Positions 23,393 through 31,777 of a DNA stretch of 32,235 nt are shown piece after piece. A program made the position numbers and the translations under genes. Source of the DNA: Advenella sp. S44 (GTDB lineage: Bacteria; Pseudomonadota; Gammaproteobacteria; Burkholderiales; Burkholderiaceae_B); the NCBI RefSeq assembly GCF_002810445.1, contig NZ_NEXS01000016.1, forward strand, positions 1-32,235, written 5' to 3'. The notes beneath the pieces are model-generated. The model ran no database searches. It was not told the DNA's origin and saw only the letters and a list, made by a program, of their open reading frames with translations. How positions within the stretch are numbered: position 1 is the stretch's first letter; each line of letters begins with the position of its first letter.

Positions 23393-23739
23393 TGCTTCTA
23401 TTATTTTAGAACTTTAGTCAAACTAGTCCGTTGCTAAAGTAGGATACAGGCGCTTTAACGGAGTAGTTGGGGGGTATGAAAAATATATCTTTATGCACAT
23501 TCTTAAAATGTGCTGTACGTGGCTTGGTATCTTTCCTGGTATTCACTCTAGGTGAAAGAGGACAAAAATGTGGCACCAGAAATTAAACCAAATTGCGCGC
23601 AATAGGAAAATTGAGCGTGAGTTTTTGATGACTTTTTGATTTAACACAAACGTGGTAGTGTCATAATTTGATATAGTTAATCGCAAATCCTCTTGCTCAC
23701 CTGCTGAGTCAGAGCCTGTTTTCTGATGGGAGCCCACCA
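23393..23739 (+). promoter_or_regulatory. speF leader region
   Basis: A 347-bp leader precedes speF. It holds two overlapping short frames with good ribosome sites, at 23476-23586 and 23568-23639, the latter treated separately. It also holds a palindrome ATTGCGCGCAAT (23592-23603) and a doubled TTTTTGAT near 23623-23640. In enterobacteria a long leader with a short coding frame controls speF in response to ornithine. The length and layout here are compatible with that. Confidence 0.4.
23568..23639 (+). CDS. Putative speF leader peptide (23 residues)
   Basis: A 23-codon frame (MWHQKLNQIARNRK, then IEREFLMTF) begins 5 bp after AGAGGA and ends 100 bp before speF. E. coli speF is preceded by a 34-residue leader, SpeFL, whose arrested ribosome senses ornithine. 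This one is shorter, but its basic, then aromatic ending (ARNRKIEREFLMTF) loosely recalls the AHRNSFDFHFF segment of SpeFL. I rely on position and the strong ribosome site; sequence homology is not established. A competing 36-codon frame starts at 23476. Confidence 0.4.
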   Translation: MWHQKLNQIARNRKIEREFLMTF

Positions 23740-25899
23740 ATGTCTGCGCTAAAAATAGCAATGCCTTTTGAGTTGTTTGAAAATTTCATTGTCAGCTATG
23801 AAGTCATCGATATTCGAAAAACTGACTTTACTGATGTAGCGGCAGCAGTGACGACGACTAAGGATATAAAAAAAATAGTCGATAAGATTGCTGATACCGG
23901 ATTTAATATACCGATCTTCTTGGCACTTTATTCTGACGAGTTAATTCCGGATGGAGTGCTTCCAAAATTAACAGGCGTATTTCAATTAGGTGCTGGCAAT
24001 CGCCATTACTATGGAAAACAATTAGCGGCAAGTGCCGATAATTATATTGAGAATCTGTACCCGCCATTTTTCAAGGAACTACATAGCTACGTCAGTAGAG
24101 GCTATGTAGAGTTTGATTGTCCTGGCCATCAAGGTGGGCAATTCTTCACTCAGCATCCTTTAGGTAGGCAGTTCTTTAACTTCTATGGGGAGACGCTTTT
24201 TCGGTCAGATTTGTGTAACGCCGATGTCAAATTGGGGGATCTTCTCATCCACGAGGGAGCTGCAGCAGAAGCTCAGAAAAATGCGGCAAGAATATATAAC
24301 GCAGATAAAACCTACTTTGTCTTGAACGGAACGTCCACTTCTAACAAAGTCGTGACTAGTGCGTTATTAGCCAAAGACGATATCGTTCTGTTTGATAGGA
24401 ATAATCACAAATCGGTCCATTTGGGAGCTTTGGTTCTATCTGGCGCGCTACCAATATATATGGAAACAGCCAGAAATAACTATGGATTCATTGGCGGAAT
24501 TGATGCGCATTGTTTCAATGAAACATATATAAGAGAAGCGATCAGAGAAGTGTGTCCAGAGCGCGCCGATCTAGAGCGTCCGATTCGGCTCGCCGTTATT
24601 CAACTGGGTACGTACGATGGCACGATCTACAATGCCAGGCAAGTCATCGACAAAATTGGGCATCTTTGCGATTACATTTTATTTGACTCTGCATGGGTGG
24701 GATATGAACAGTTTATTCCAATGATGGAAGATAGTTCGCCACTTCTACTGAGCTTAACTGAAAAGGATCCTGGCATTTTTGTCACGCAATCAGTTCACAA
24801 GCAGCAAGCGGGGTTTTCGCAAACATCTCAAATACATAAAAAAGACAAACATATCAAAGGTCAACATAGATATTGTTCCCACAAACGGTTAAACAATGCC
24901 TATATGATGCATGCGTCCACCAGTCCGTTCTACCCTTTGTTTGCCGCGTTGGATGTGAACGCTCAAATGCATAAAGGGGTTGCGGGTAAACGACTATGGC
25001 GAGAGTGCGTAAAAAACGGAGTGGAAGCGAGAAAACTCTTGCTAAACTCGTGCAAATATATCAAGCCGTTCGTCCCAGATTTTGTCGATGGTAAACGCTG
25101 GCAAGATTACCCCACTGAAATGATTATTGATGATCTACGATTTTTCAAGTTCAAACCAGGCGAGAATTGGCATGCTTTTGAAGGTTATACAGATAACCAA
25201 TATTTTATAGACCCGTGCAAATTACTATTGACAACGCCAGGGATTAATCAGGACACAGGCGAATATGCATCGTTCGGGGTGCCAGCAAGTATTTTGGCAC
25301 ACTACTTGAGAGAAAATGGGGTAATCCCGGAAAAAGCAGACTTGAATTCTATTTTGTTTCTATTGACGCCTTCTGAAAGCTTGGGTAAATTGCAGCACTT
25401 GATTGCACATATAGCACGCTTTGAAAAGGTATTAGAGGACCGACTTCCCATACGTGAGGTGTTGCCGACTCTATATAAAAATCACGAAAAGCATTATTTT
25501 GGAAAAAATATTCACGATTTGTGCCAGTCGATGCATGATTTCTATAAATTCAATGATATGAAAACGCTGCAAAAACAGATGTTTCGTAAAGATCATTTTC
25601 CTGAACAGGTAGTTACGCCATGGGAAGCAAATCAAGAACTGGTGCACAATAAAGTTGAGCTGGTTTCTTTATCTGACATTAAAGGCCGCATAGCGGCAGA
25701 GGGAGCGCTTCCGTACCCACCGGGGGTCTTATGCGTGGTTCCAGGTGAAAAGTGGCAAGGACCTGCGTTAAAGTACTTTCGAGCTCTTGAGTCGGGCCTT
25801 AATCTATTACCTGGTTTTGAACCAGAGCTGCAAGGCGTTTATATTCAAAAAGATGTAGAGGGAGTAAAAAAAGCTTATGGCTACGTATTAAAAGGATAG
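23740..25899 (+). CDS. speF: Ornithine decarboxylase, inducible type
   Basis: A 719-residue PLP-dependent fold-type I decarboxylase that converts ornithine to putrescine and consumes a proton. It resembles E. coli SpeF over its length: wing domain (1-105), then FDCPGHQGGQFF, SDLCNADVKLGDLLIHEG, FVLNGTSTSNKVV, IQLGTYDGTIYNARQV and LFDSAWVGYEQF with the PLP-binding D316. The Schiff-base lysine is K354 in TQSVHKQQAGFSQTSQ. The C-terminal domain ends in EGALPYPPGVLCVVPGE. Location just ahead of potE reproduces the enterobacterial acid-inducible pair. Start is an ATG with GGGAG about 8 bp upstream. Confidence 0.96.
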   Translation: MSALKIAMPFELFENFIVSYEVIDIRKTDFTDVAAAVTTTKDIKKIVDKIADTGFNIPIFLALYSDELIPDGVLPKLTGVFQLGAGNRHYYGKQLAASADNYIENLYPPFFKELHSYVSRGYVEFDCPGHQGGQFFTQHPLGRQFFNFYGETLFRSDLCNADVKLGDLLIHEGAAAEAQKNAARIYNADKTYFVLNGTSTSNKVVTSALLAKDDIVLFDRNNHKSVHLGALVLSGALPIYMETARNNYGFIGGIDAHCFNETYIREAIREVCPERADLERPIRLAVIQLGTYDGTIYNARQVIDKIGHLCDYILFDSAWVGYEQFIPMMEDSSPLLLSLTEKDPGIFVTQSVHKQQAGFSQTSQIHKKDKHIKGQHRYCSHKRLNNAYMMHASTSPFYPLFAALDVNAQMHKGVAGKRLWRECVKNGVEARKLLLNSCKYIKPFVPDFVDGKRWQDYPTEMIIDDLRFFKFKPGENWHAFEGYTDNQYFIDPCKLLLTTPGINQDTGEYASFGVPASILAHYLRENGVIPEKADLNSILFLLTPSESLGKLQHLIAHIARFEKVLEDRLPIREVLPTLYKNHEKHYFGKNIHDLCQSMHDFYKFNDMKTLQKQMFRKDHFPEQVVTPWEANQELVHNKVELVSLSDIKGRIAAEGALPYPPGVLCVVPGEKWQGPALKYFRALESGLNLLPGFEPELQGVYIQKDVEGVKKAYGYVLKG

Positions 25900-25978
25900 A
25901 TGCACTGCTTTCTTTATTATCCGAGTTTTGGTACACAAAATATGATGTCAGTCCCTGATTCCACTCAATAGGCTTGCA

Positions 25979-27295
25979 ATGAAACAATCGAACCATAAGA
26001 TGGGTGTAGTTCAATTAACTATACTGACGGTAGTAAATATGATGGGGTCAGGCATTGTGTTGCTACCCACGAAATTGGCACAAATCGGAACGATCTCCAT
26101 TTTCTCGTGGTTAATTACTGCGAGCGGCTCGGTGGCGCTTGCCTATGCGTTTGCAAAATGTGGACGATTTAGCAAAAATACGGGCGGTATGGGTGGATAT
26201 GCTGAGTATTCTTTTGGCAAGTCAGGAAACTTCATGGCCAATTATACCTACGCTGTTTCACTCGTCATTGCAAATGTTGCCATTGCGATTACTGCAGTAG
26301 GCTACTTTTCGACGTTTATGGGCTGGCAGCTAGGGCCATTTGATGCCGCATTTTTAGCCATCATTTTTATCTGGTTAACGACCATCCCCAATTTTTGGGG
26401 AGCCCGAATAACGGGGCGGGTGGGTAGCGTGACGGTCTGGGGCGTCATTTTACCGGTATTAGGGATCTCATTGATTGGCTGGTTTTGGTTCGATCCAGAT
26501 ATTTATACTGCCTCCTGGAACCCACATAACGAACCATTTGGGCAAGCAATCTCAGCTTCTATTGCCATAACACTTTGGGCTTTCCTCGGATTAGAGTCGG
26601 CATGCGCGAATACGGATGCAGTGGAAAACCCGGAAAAAAATGTGCCAATTGCTGTTCTTTTCGGAACGCTGCTCACAGCGGTTCTCTATATCCTGTCGAC
26701 AAATGTGGTCGCAGGTATTATTCCGAATGCCGATTTAGCAAATTCTAATGCGCCTTTTGGTTTAGTGTTCAGCTACTTATTTAGTCCAGTCATCGGTCAG
26801 GTTATTAATGCCCTTACCGTTATCGCATGCCTGGGTTCGTTATTAGGTTGGCAATTCACTGTCGCTCAGGTATTCAAAGCGGGAGCGGATGAAGGTTATT
26901 ATGTGCCTCTTTTTGGCAAAGTGACTTCGCGCAACGCGCCGGTAATCGGTATGGTGGTATTGGCCATAGCACAGACAATGCTTTCTCTCATGACTGTAAG
27001 TCCAGATTTAAGCACCCAGTTTAATTCCATCGTGAATTTGGCGGTCGTCACCAATCTGGTGCCTTACATCTTATCGATGTCCGCAATAATCGTACTGTTG
27101 AAATCTGCGCAAGTTCCACAAAAGCAAGTCTTGTTCGTCGCAGCAATTGCATTCATAGGAAATATTTACAGTTTTTATGCTCTTTACAGCTCAGGCCAAG
27201 AGGCTATGTTCTGGGGTGGATTGGTCACATTTGCCGGCTGGGTGTTGTACGGTAAGATCGTTTCAACAAAGTATGACCTGCGGCAACCGTACTAA
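25979..27295 (+). CDS. potE: Putrescine/ornithine antiporter PotE
   Basis: A 438-residue APC-superfamily transporter with about 12 transmembrane helices, nearly the length of E. coli PotE (439). It exchanges external ornithine for internal putrescine and so completes the proton-consuming cycle with SpeF. Shared blocks include MGVVQLTILTVVNMMGSGIVLLPTKLA, GGMGGYAEYSFGKSGNFMANYTY, TLWAFLGLESACANTDAVENPEKNVPIA and GSLLGWQFTVAQVFK. C61 and E76 align with Cys62 and Glu77 of E. coli. The position of its functionally important Glu433 is an aspartate here (KYDLRQPY), a conservative change. It lies 79 bp after speF with only a weak ribosome site. Confidence 0.95.
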   Translation: MKQSNHKMGVVQLTILTVVNMMGSGIVLLPTKLAQIGTISIFSWLITASGSVALAYAFAKCGRFSKNTGGMGGYAEYSFGKSGNFMANYTYAVSLVIANVAIAITAVGYFSTFMGWQLGPFDAAFLAIIFIWLTTIPNFWGARITGRVGSVTVWGVILPVLGISLIGWFWFDPDIYTASWNPHNEPFGQAISASIAITLWAFLGLESACANTDAVENPEKNVPIAVLFGTLLTAVLYILSTNVVAGIIPNADLANSNAPFGLVFSYLFSPVIGQVINALTVIACLGSLLGWQFTVAQVFKAGADEGYYVPLFGKVTSRNAPVIGMVVLAIAQTMLSLMTVSPDLSTQFNSIVNLAVVTNLVPYILSMSAIIVLLKSAQVPQKQVLFVAAIAFIGNIYSFYALYSSGQEAMFWGGLVTFAGWVLYGKIVSTKYDLRQPY

Positions 27296-27365
27296 GGTCT
27301 TCAGAGCCCAATCCTTCTCTGGTTCAGTTCTTTTAAGTCCTTTGGCCATTTGGAGCACAAAGGCG

Positions 27366-27386
27366 ACCTTGCTCTCGCTGCAAGGT
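27366..27386 (+). terminator. Hairpin between potE and the next decarboxylase
   Basis: ACCTTGC and GCAAGGT form a perfect 7-bp stem with a 7-base loop, 71 bp after the potE stop. A short T run (ATTTTG) follows some 10 bases later. It may be a weak terminator or a transcript-stabilising hairpin separating speF-potE from the downstream gene. Confidence 0.35.
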
Positions 27387-27544
27387 TAGGATGGCAATTT
27401 TGTCTCGTAGATGTATTGGGCGCTTGCTGATTCGTAGTGAAATATCCGTGGTATGGAGCAGGAATTGAAGATGGAAATTTTTTGACAATATTCAGTCGCA
27501 ACAAGCGTTCTGATCTAGCGTTTTAATTAACTGCGGAGAGTTTT

Positions 27545-29863
27545 ATGTATTTCAATTCCTTAGATTATCCTATTGTCATTATTGATAGTGACTATGATTC
27601 GCCTCGTATTGGAGGGATTCTTATCCGTGCTTTGGCCGACGAGCTACGAAGTAATAACCACCGTGTATTATGCGGACTAAATCTTGACGATGCAAAAGCA
27701 GGCGCGCGTACTTACGTTGCGGCCTCGGCAGTATTAATTTCAATCGATGGCAGCGAAGAATCGGAGGGAGAGTTTCAGCGGTTAAATGCCTTTTTGCATA
27801 AACAAAGCGAACGACGTGCTAATTTGCCGGTCTTCCTTTTCGGAGACCGACGCACCATAGAAAAAGTTCCAACCAAATTGATCAAGTATATTCACGGTTT
27901 TATCTATTTATTTGAAGATACGAAAAGCTTCATTGCTCGTCAAGTGATGCGTGCGGCTGAAGAGTACATGCAGCGTTTACTACCCCCATTCTTTAAAGCA
28001 TTAGTGCATCATGCGGCAGAATCTAATTATTCTTGGCACACTCCAGGTCACGGCGGAGGGGTGGCATTTACTAAATCTCCCGTTGGACGCGCGTTCCACC
28101 AATTCTACGGTGAAAATACGCTTCGCAGTGACTTATCTGTCTCAGTGCCAGAGCTGGGTTCTTTGTTAGACCATACTGGTCCGGTCAGCGAGGCGGAGCG
28201 GGAAGCAGCCATCAATTTCGGGGCTGATCATACCTTTTTCGTTACCAACGGGACTTCGACAGCCAATAAGATCGTATGGCACGGTTCTGTTGCTCGGGGA
28301 GATGTGGTTTTCGTTGACCGCAACTGCCACAAATCTTTATTACATGCGTTAATCATGACGGGCGCAGTACCGGTATATTTTACACCCAGTCGTAATGCGC
28401 ACGGGATCATAGGTCCAATCAGTTTAGAACAATTCACTCCTGAAGAACTTCAGAAGCGTATTGCGGCTAATCCGCTGGCAAATGGCGCCTATCAGGCAGG
28501 TTCTAAAGCTCGCATGGCCGTCGTCACTAACTCCACATATGATGGTCTGTGTTACAACGTCGAAAAAATTGCTAGTGAAATTGGTGAAGCAGTCGAGTAT
28601 TTGCATTTTGATGAAGCGTGGTATGCATATGCAGCCTTCCACCCATTTTACGAGAACCATTATGGTATGGCCAAGGGTAAGGCCAGGGAACAGGATGCGA
28701 TCATTTTTTCCACGCAATCAACTCATAAGCTGTTGGCAGCGTTCTCCCAAGCATCGATGATTCATGTGCGCAATTCTGCTAACCGAAATCTTGATGCTGC
28801 ACGTTTCAATGAGGCATTCATGATGCATACCTCCACTAGCCCGCACTATGGGATTATCGCTGCGTGCGACATTGCGTCGAAAATGATGGAAGGCGGGGCG
28901 GGGCGATCACTGGTTCAGGAAATGCACGACGAAGCTAGCACATTCCGGCGTGCGATGCTTCATGTTCATGAGGAGTTAGGTCGAGATGACTGGTGGTTTA
29001 GAGTATGGCAGCCGTCTCAAGTTGAAAGTGCTCTGGGCGAAGGTGAAACTTCGACGCCCATTGTGGTAAAACGGGAGGACTGGTATCTTCAGCCGCAGGG
29101 CCATTGGCACGGATTTGAGAATTTGGTCGATGATTATGTGTTGATCGATCCAATCAAAGTGACGCTACTCACCCCGGGATTATCAGTAGCGGGAGATATG
29201 GGCAAGATCGGAATCCCTGCGGCTGTGTTAAGCAAATTCTTATGGGGTCGCGGCATCACAGTCGAGAAGACGAATCTTTATTCTGTACTGTTTCTATTCT
29301 CTATGGGCATCACTAAAGGCAAATGGAGCACCTTAGTCGCTGAGTTGATGGCCTTCAAAGAGTTGTACGACCGCAACGCTTCTTTGAGTGAGGCTTTGCC
29401 TACACTGGCGTCGGATCATCCAACAGTATACAAAAATAAAGGTCTGCGAGATTTATGTGACGCGTTGCACGAATTCAACAAAAACTTCGCAGTCGCTGAT
29501 GTGATGCGTCAAATGTACGTGAATTTGCCTGAGCCGGTAATGATACCTGCCGATGCGTATGACCATTTAGTAAAAGGAAAAATCGAGCGGGTCGATATTG
29601 AGCATATCGGCGGGAGGGTGGCTGCCACTATGCTAGTGCCATACCCACCAGGTATTCCCACGATTATGCCAGGAGAGCGTTTTGGGGGTAGCGATGATCC
29701 AATCATACAGTCATTGCATATTGCTCGAGAACAGAATGCTCAATTTCCAGGCTTTGAATCTGACGTGCATGGGCTTATCATTGAGCAGATAGAGGGCGAG
29801 CTCACTTATAAAGTAGAGGTGCTTAAGGATAAGTGCTTTTCTAAAGCGCTAAATATTCCATAA
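27545..29863 (+). CDS. adiA: Biodegradative arginine (or lysine) decarboxylase, AdiA-like
   Basis: A 772-residue PLP-dependent decarboxylase of the same fold as SpeF but a different branch. The N-terminal flavodoxin-like wing (YPIVIIDSDYDSPRIGGILIRALADEL) is followed by YSWHTPGHGGGVAF, SDLSVSVPELGSLLDHTGPVSEAE, FVDRNCHKSLLHALIMTGAVPVY, NSTYDGLCYNVEKI and LHFDEAWYAYA with D356. The Schiff-base lysine is K395 in STQSTHKLLAAFSQAS. Spacing and blocks match E. coli AdiA best, so arginine to agmatine is the likely reaction. Lysine cannot be excluded. No arginine/agmatine antiporter (adiC) is in the window. CGGAGAG precedes the ATG. Confidence 0.85.
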   Translation: MYFNSLDYPIVIIDSDYDSPRIGGILIRALADELRSNNHRVLCGLNLDDAKAGARTYVAASAVLISIDGSEESEGEFQRLNAFLHKQSERRANLPVFLFGDRRTIEKVPTKLIKYIHGFIYLFEDTKSFIARQVMRAAEEYMQRLLPPFFKALVHHAAESNYSWHTPGHGGGVAFTKSPVGRAFHQFYGENTLRSDLSVSVPELGSLLDHTGPVSEAEREAAINFGADHTFFVTNGTSTANKIVWHGSVARGDVVFVDRNCHKSLLHALIMTGAVPVYFTPSRNAHGIIGPISLEQFTPEELQKRIAANPLANGAYQAGSKARMAVVTNSTYDGLCYNVEKIASEIGEAVEYLHFDEAWYAYAAFHPFYENHYGMAKGKAREQDAIIFSTQSTHKLLAAFSQASMIHVRNSANRNLDAARFNEAFMMHTSTSPHYGIIAACDIASKMMEGGAGRSLVQEMHDEASTFRRAMLHVHEELGRDDWWFRVWQPSQVESALGEGETSTPIVVKREDWYLQPQGHWHGFENLVDDYVLIDPIKVTLLTPGLSVAGDMGKIGIPAAVLSKFLWGRGITVEKTNLYSVLFLFSMGITKGKWSTLVAELMAFKELYDRNASLSEALPTLASDHPTVYKNKGLRDLCDALHEFNKNFAVADVMRQMYVNLPEPVMIPADAYDHLVKGKIERVDIEHIGGRVAATMLVPYPPGIPTIMPGERFGGSDDPIIQSLHIAREQNAQFPGFESDVHGLIIEQIEGELTYKVEVLKDKCFSKALNIP

Positions 29864-30205
29864 CTCTTAGTAATTGGGATCGGAATTTTTGATCGGTTAA
29901 CTTATATATAGGCACTGAGTTCGCGGCGCTGTGGCTGCGGCTTGGAAAATATGCCGGATGAACTGAATCCACGTGCGCATAGTCGTTTACGCAGCGGACA
30001 TGTAGGTATCAGGTTGCCATCCGGCGGCCTGACTAGCGTTTTTTTTTCAATGGAAATATGTGGTTAACTCTCCTTCTATGTCAATCGAAGAGTTTTGTCA
30101 TGGAAGATCCAATTTATTGGTTTTTTAAAAATTAATTACTTACTCGATACAGAACCTGGAAACGACGTCTCAATGTTCTTATTTTTTAACTAAAAGGAAG
30201 GGCCC
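29864..30205. other. Leader region before the DASS transporter
   Basis: No gene is seen in this 342-bp gap. Besides the attenuator-like element, it carries a hairpin with AACTCT and AGAGTT arms (about 30066-30095) and a small CCAA/TTGG stem followed by six T near 30112-30126. The transporter ribosome site AAAAGGAAGGG is at the end. Confidence 0.45.
29953..30047 (+). promoter_or_regulatory. Terminator / anti-terminator-like RNA before the transporter gene
   Basis: A hairpin at 30011-30030 (AGGTTGCC-ATCC-GGCGGCCT, two G-U pairs) is followed after 8 bases by nine T residues (30039-30047), like an intrinsic terminator. A distant segment GCCGGATG (29953-29960) is perfectly complementary to CATCCGGC (30018-30025), which lies inside that hairpin. 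The two pairings exclude each other. It may end the decarboxylase operon or act as an attenuator for the transporter 160 bp downstream. Confidence 0.45.
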
Positions 30206-31711
30206 GTGCAAGAATCGCTGAAAAAAGTGCTTATTTATTTTCAAAAAAAAGTACCATTTCGACTGGGGCCCGCATTAATCACGACCGCCTTTTTGGTACT
30301 TATGCTGATTTTGCCAGTGCCCGAAGGATTAACCACTAAAGCTTGGGCATTAGTAGCCATTTTTTTGACCACGATTTTAGCCATTATTCTTAAAGTGATG
30401 CCGATAGGTGTAATGGCCATGATGGCAATTACCATCGTCGCTCTTACACAGGTGACCTCAACAACTTCCAAGGGTGCGATCACAGATGCACTGTCTAGTT
30501 TGGCTAATCCCCTAATCTGGCTTATCGTGATAGCGGTTCTTGTATCGCGTGGTCTGAATAAGACTGGCCTTGGCAAGCGGATCGGCCTTCTCTTCATTTC
30601 GATTCTGGGGCGCAAGACAGTTGGGATTGGCTACGGGTTGGCAATCTGCGAACTTGTACTTGCTCCGTTTACGCCTAGTAATACGGCTCGCGGCGGCGGT
30701 ATCGTACACCCAATAATGAAATCAATAGCCTCTGCTTTCGATTCGGATCCTAACAAGCATTCTGAGCATAAGATTGGCACCTATCTTGCACTTGTAAACA
30801 TGCATGCCAACACAATTACCTCTGGCATGTTCATTACGGCGACAGCACCTAATCCACTGGTCGTGGACTTTATTGCTCGAGTGACGAACCAAAGTTTTCA
30901 CCTATCCTGGACAACCTGGGCTTTATGTATGCTCTTACCTGGCTTAGCCTGTCTTCTCTTAATGCCGCTCCTGGTGTCGTTGTTGGCTCCGCCTGAAATC
31001 AAGGTAACGCCTAACGCAGTCGAATACGCGCGCGCCGAACGCAAGGCCATGGGTCCTGTGTCGGGGGGAGAGAAAGTGATGATGGGCACGTTTGGGGTTA
31101 TGCTATTGCTTTGGGCCAATGTTCCTGCTATGGTGCTTGGGCCAACCTATATGCTGGACCCGACTGTCGTGGCCTTTGTCGGTCTTTTCATCCTAATTAT
31201 CACTGGCACGATTAATTGGGATGATGTGCTCTCTGAGAAAAGTGCGTGGGATACATTGATATGGTTTGGTGCATTGGTCATGATGGCAGAGCAACTCAAT
31301 AAAACTGGTGTCATCGCTTGGTTTTCAGGCATGTTGAAAAATGCAATTGCTTCAGCCGGAATGGGTTGGGAATGGGCCGCAGCGCTGCTCGTACTGTTGT
31401 TCGTATTCTCACATTATTTCTTCGCCAGTACGACCGCACACATTACCGCAATGATGCTCGCTTTTCTTAGTGTGGGAGTGACGTTGATCCCTCCCGATTA
31501 TGTAACCCCTTTTCTCCTGATGATGGTCGCTGGTTCTACCATCATGATGACACTGACCCATTATGCTACTGGCACTTCGCCAATCATTTTCGGCAGTGGA
31601 TACGTAACACTTGGTACTTGGTGGCGAGTGGGGTTCATTATGTGCGTAGTTGAACTGGCAATTTACGCCACGCTTGGTATAACTTGGTGGAAGGTGCTCG
31701 GATTGTGGTGA
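30206..31711 (+). CDS. DASS-family dicarboxylate/tartrate transporter (CitT/TtdT-like)
   Basis: A 501-residue inner-membrane carrier of the divalent anion:sodium symporter family, with 12 or so hydrophobic segments. It contains the two substrate-site signatures of the family, APFTPSNTARGGGI (SNT) near 155-168 and HYATGTSPIIFGSGYV near 453-468, and the ITATAPNPLVVDF block. The subgroup with CitT, TtdT and YbhI exchanges citrate, tartrate or succinate. With dmlA elsewhere on the molecule, tartrate or malate uptake is plausible but inferred. It starts at GTG, 8 bp after AAGGAAGGG. It follows the adiA-like gene after a leader with terminator-like structure, and the IS begins 66 bp after its stop. 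Confidence 0.9.
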   Translation: MQESLKKVLIYFQKKVPFRLGPALITTAFLVLMLILPVPEGLTTKAWALVAIFLTTILAIILKVMPIGVMAMMAITIVALTQVTSTTSKGAITDALSSLANPLIWLIVIAVLVSRGLNKTGLGKRIGLLFISILGRKTVGIGYGLAICELVLAPFTPSNTARGGGIVHPIMKSIASAFDSDPNKHSEHKIGTYLALVNMHANTITSGMFITATAPNPLVVDFIARVTNQSFHLSWTTWALCMLLPGLACLLLMPLLVSLLAPPEIKVTPNAVEYARAERKAMGPVSGGEKVMMGTFGVMLLLWANVPAMVLGPTYMLDPTVVAFVGLFILIITGTINWDDVLSEKSAWDTLIWFGALVMMAEQLNKTGVIAWFSGMLKNAIASAGMGWEWAAALLVLLFVFSHYFFASTTAHITAMMLAFLSVGVTLIPPDYVTPFLLMMVAGSTIMMTLTHYATGTSPIIFGSGYVTLGTWWRVGFIMCVVELAIYATLGITWWKVLGLW

Positions 31712-31777
31712 TATTAGCTTAATACTTAAAACTATCCTGATATTTGTGTGCGTCTAGCAAGCCTTCTTGGACTACGC

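Noticed and set aside
23476-23586. A 36-codon frame (MKNISLCTFLKC start) in the speF leader with GGGGGG upstream
   Set aside because: Not excluded, but it overlaps the better-spaced frame at 23568 and its hydrophobic composition is less like a regulatory arrest peptide.
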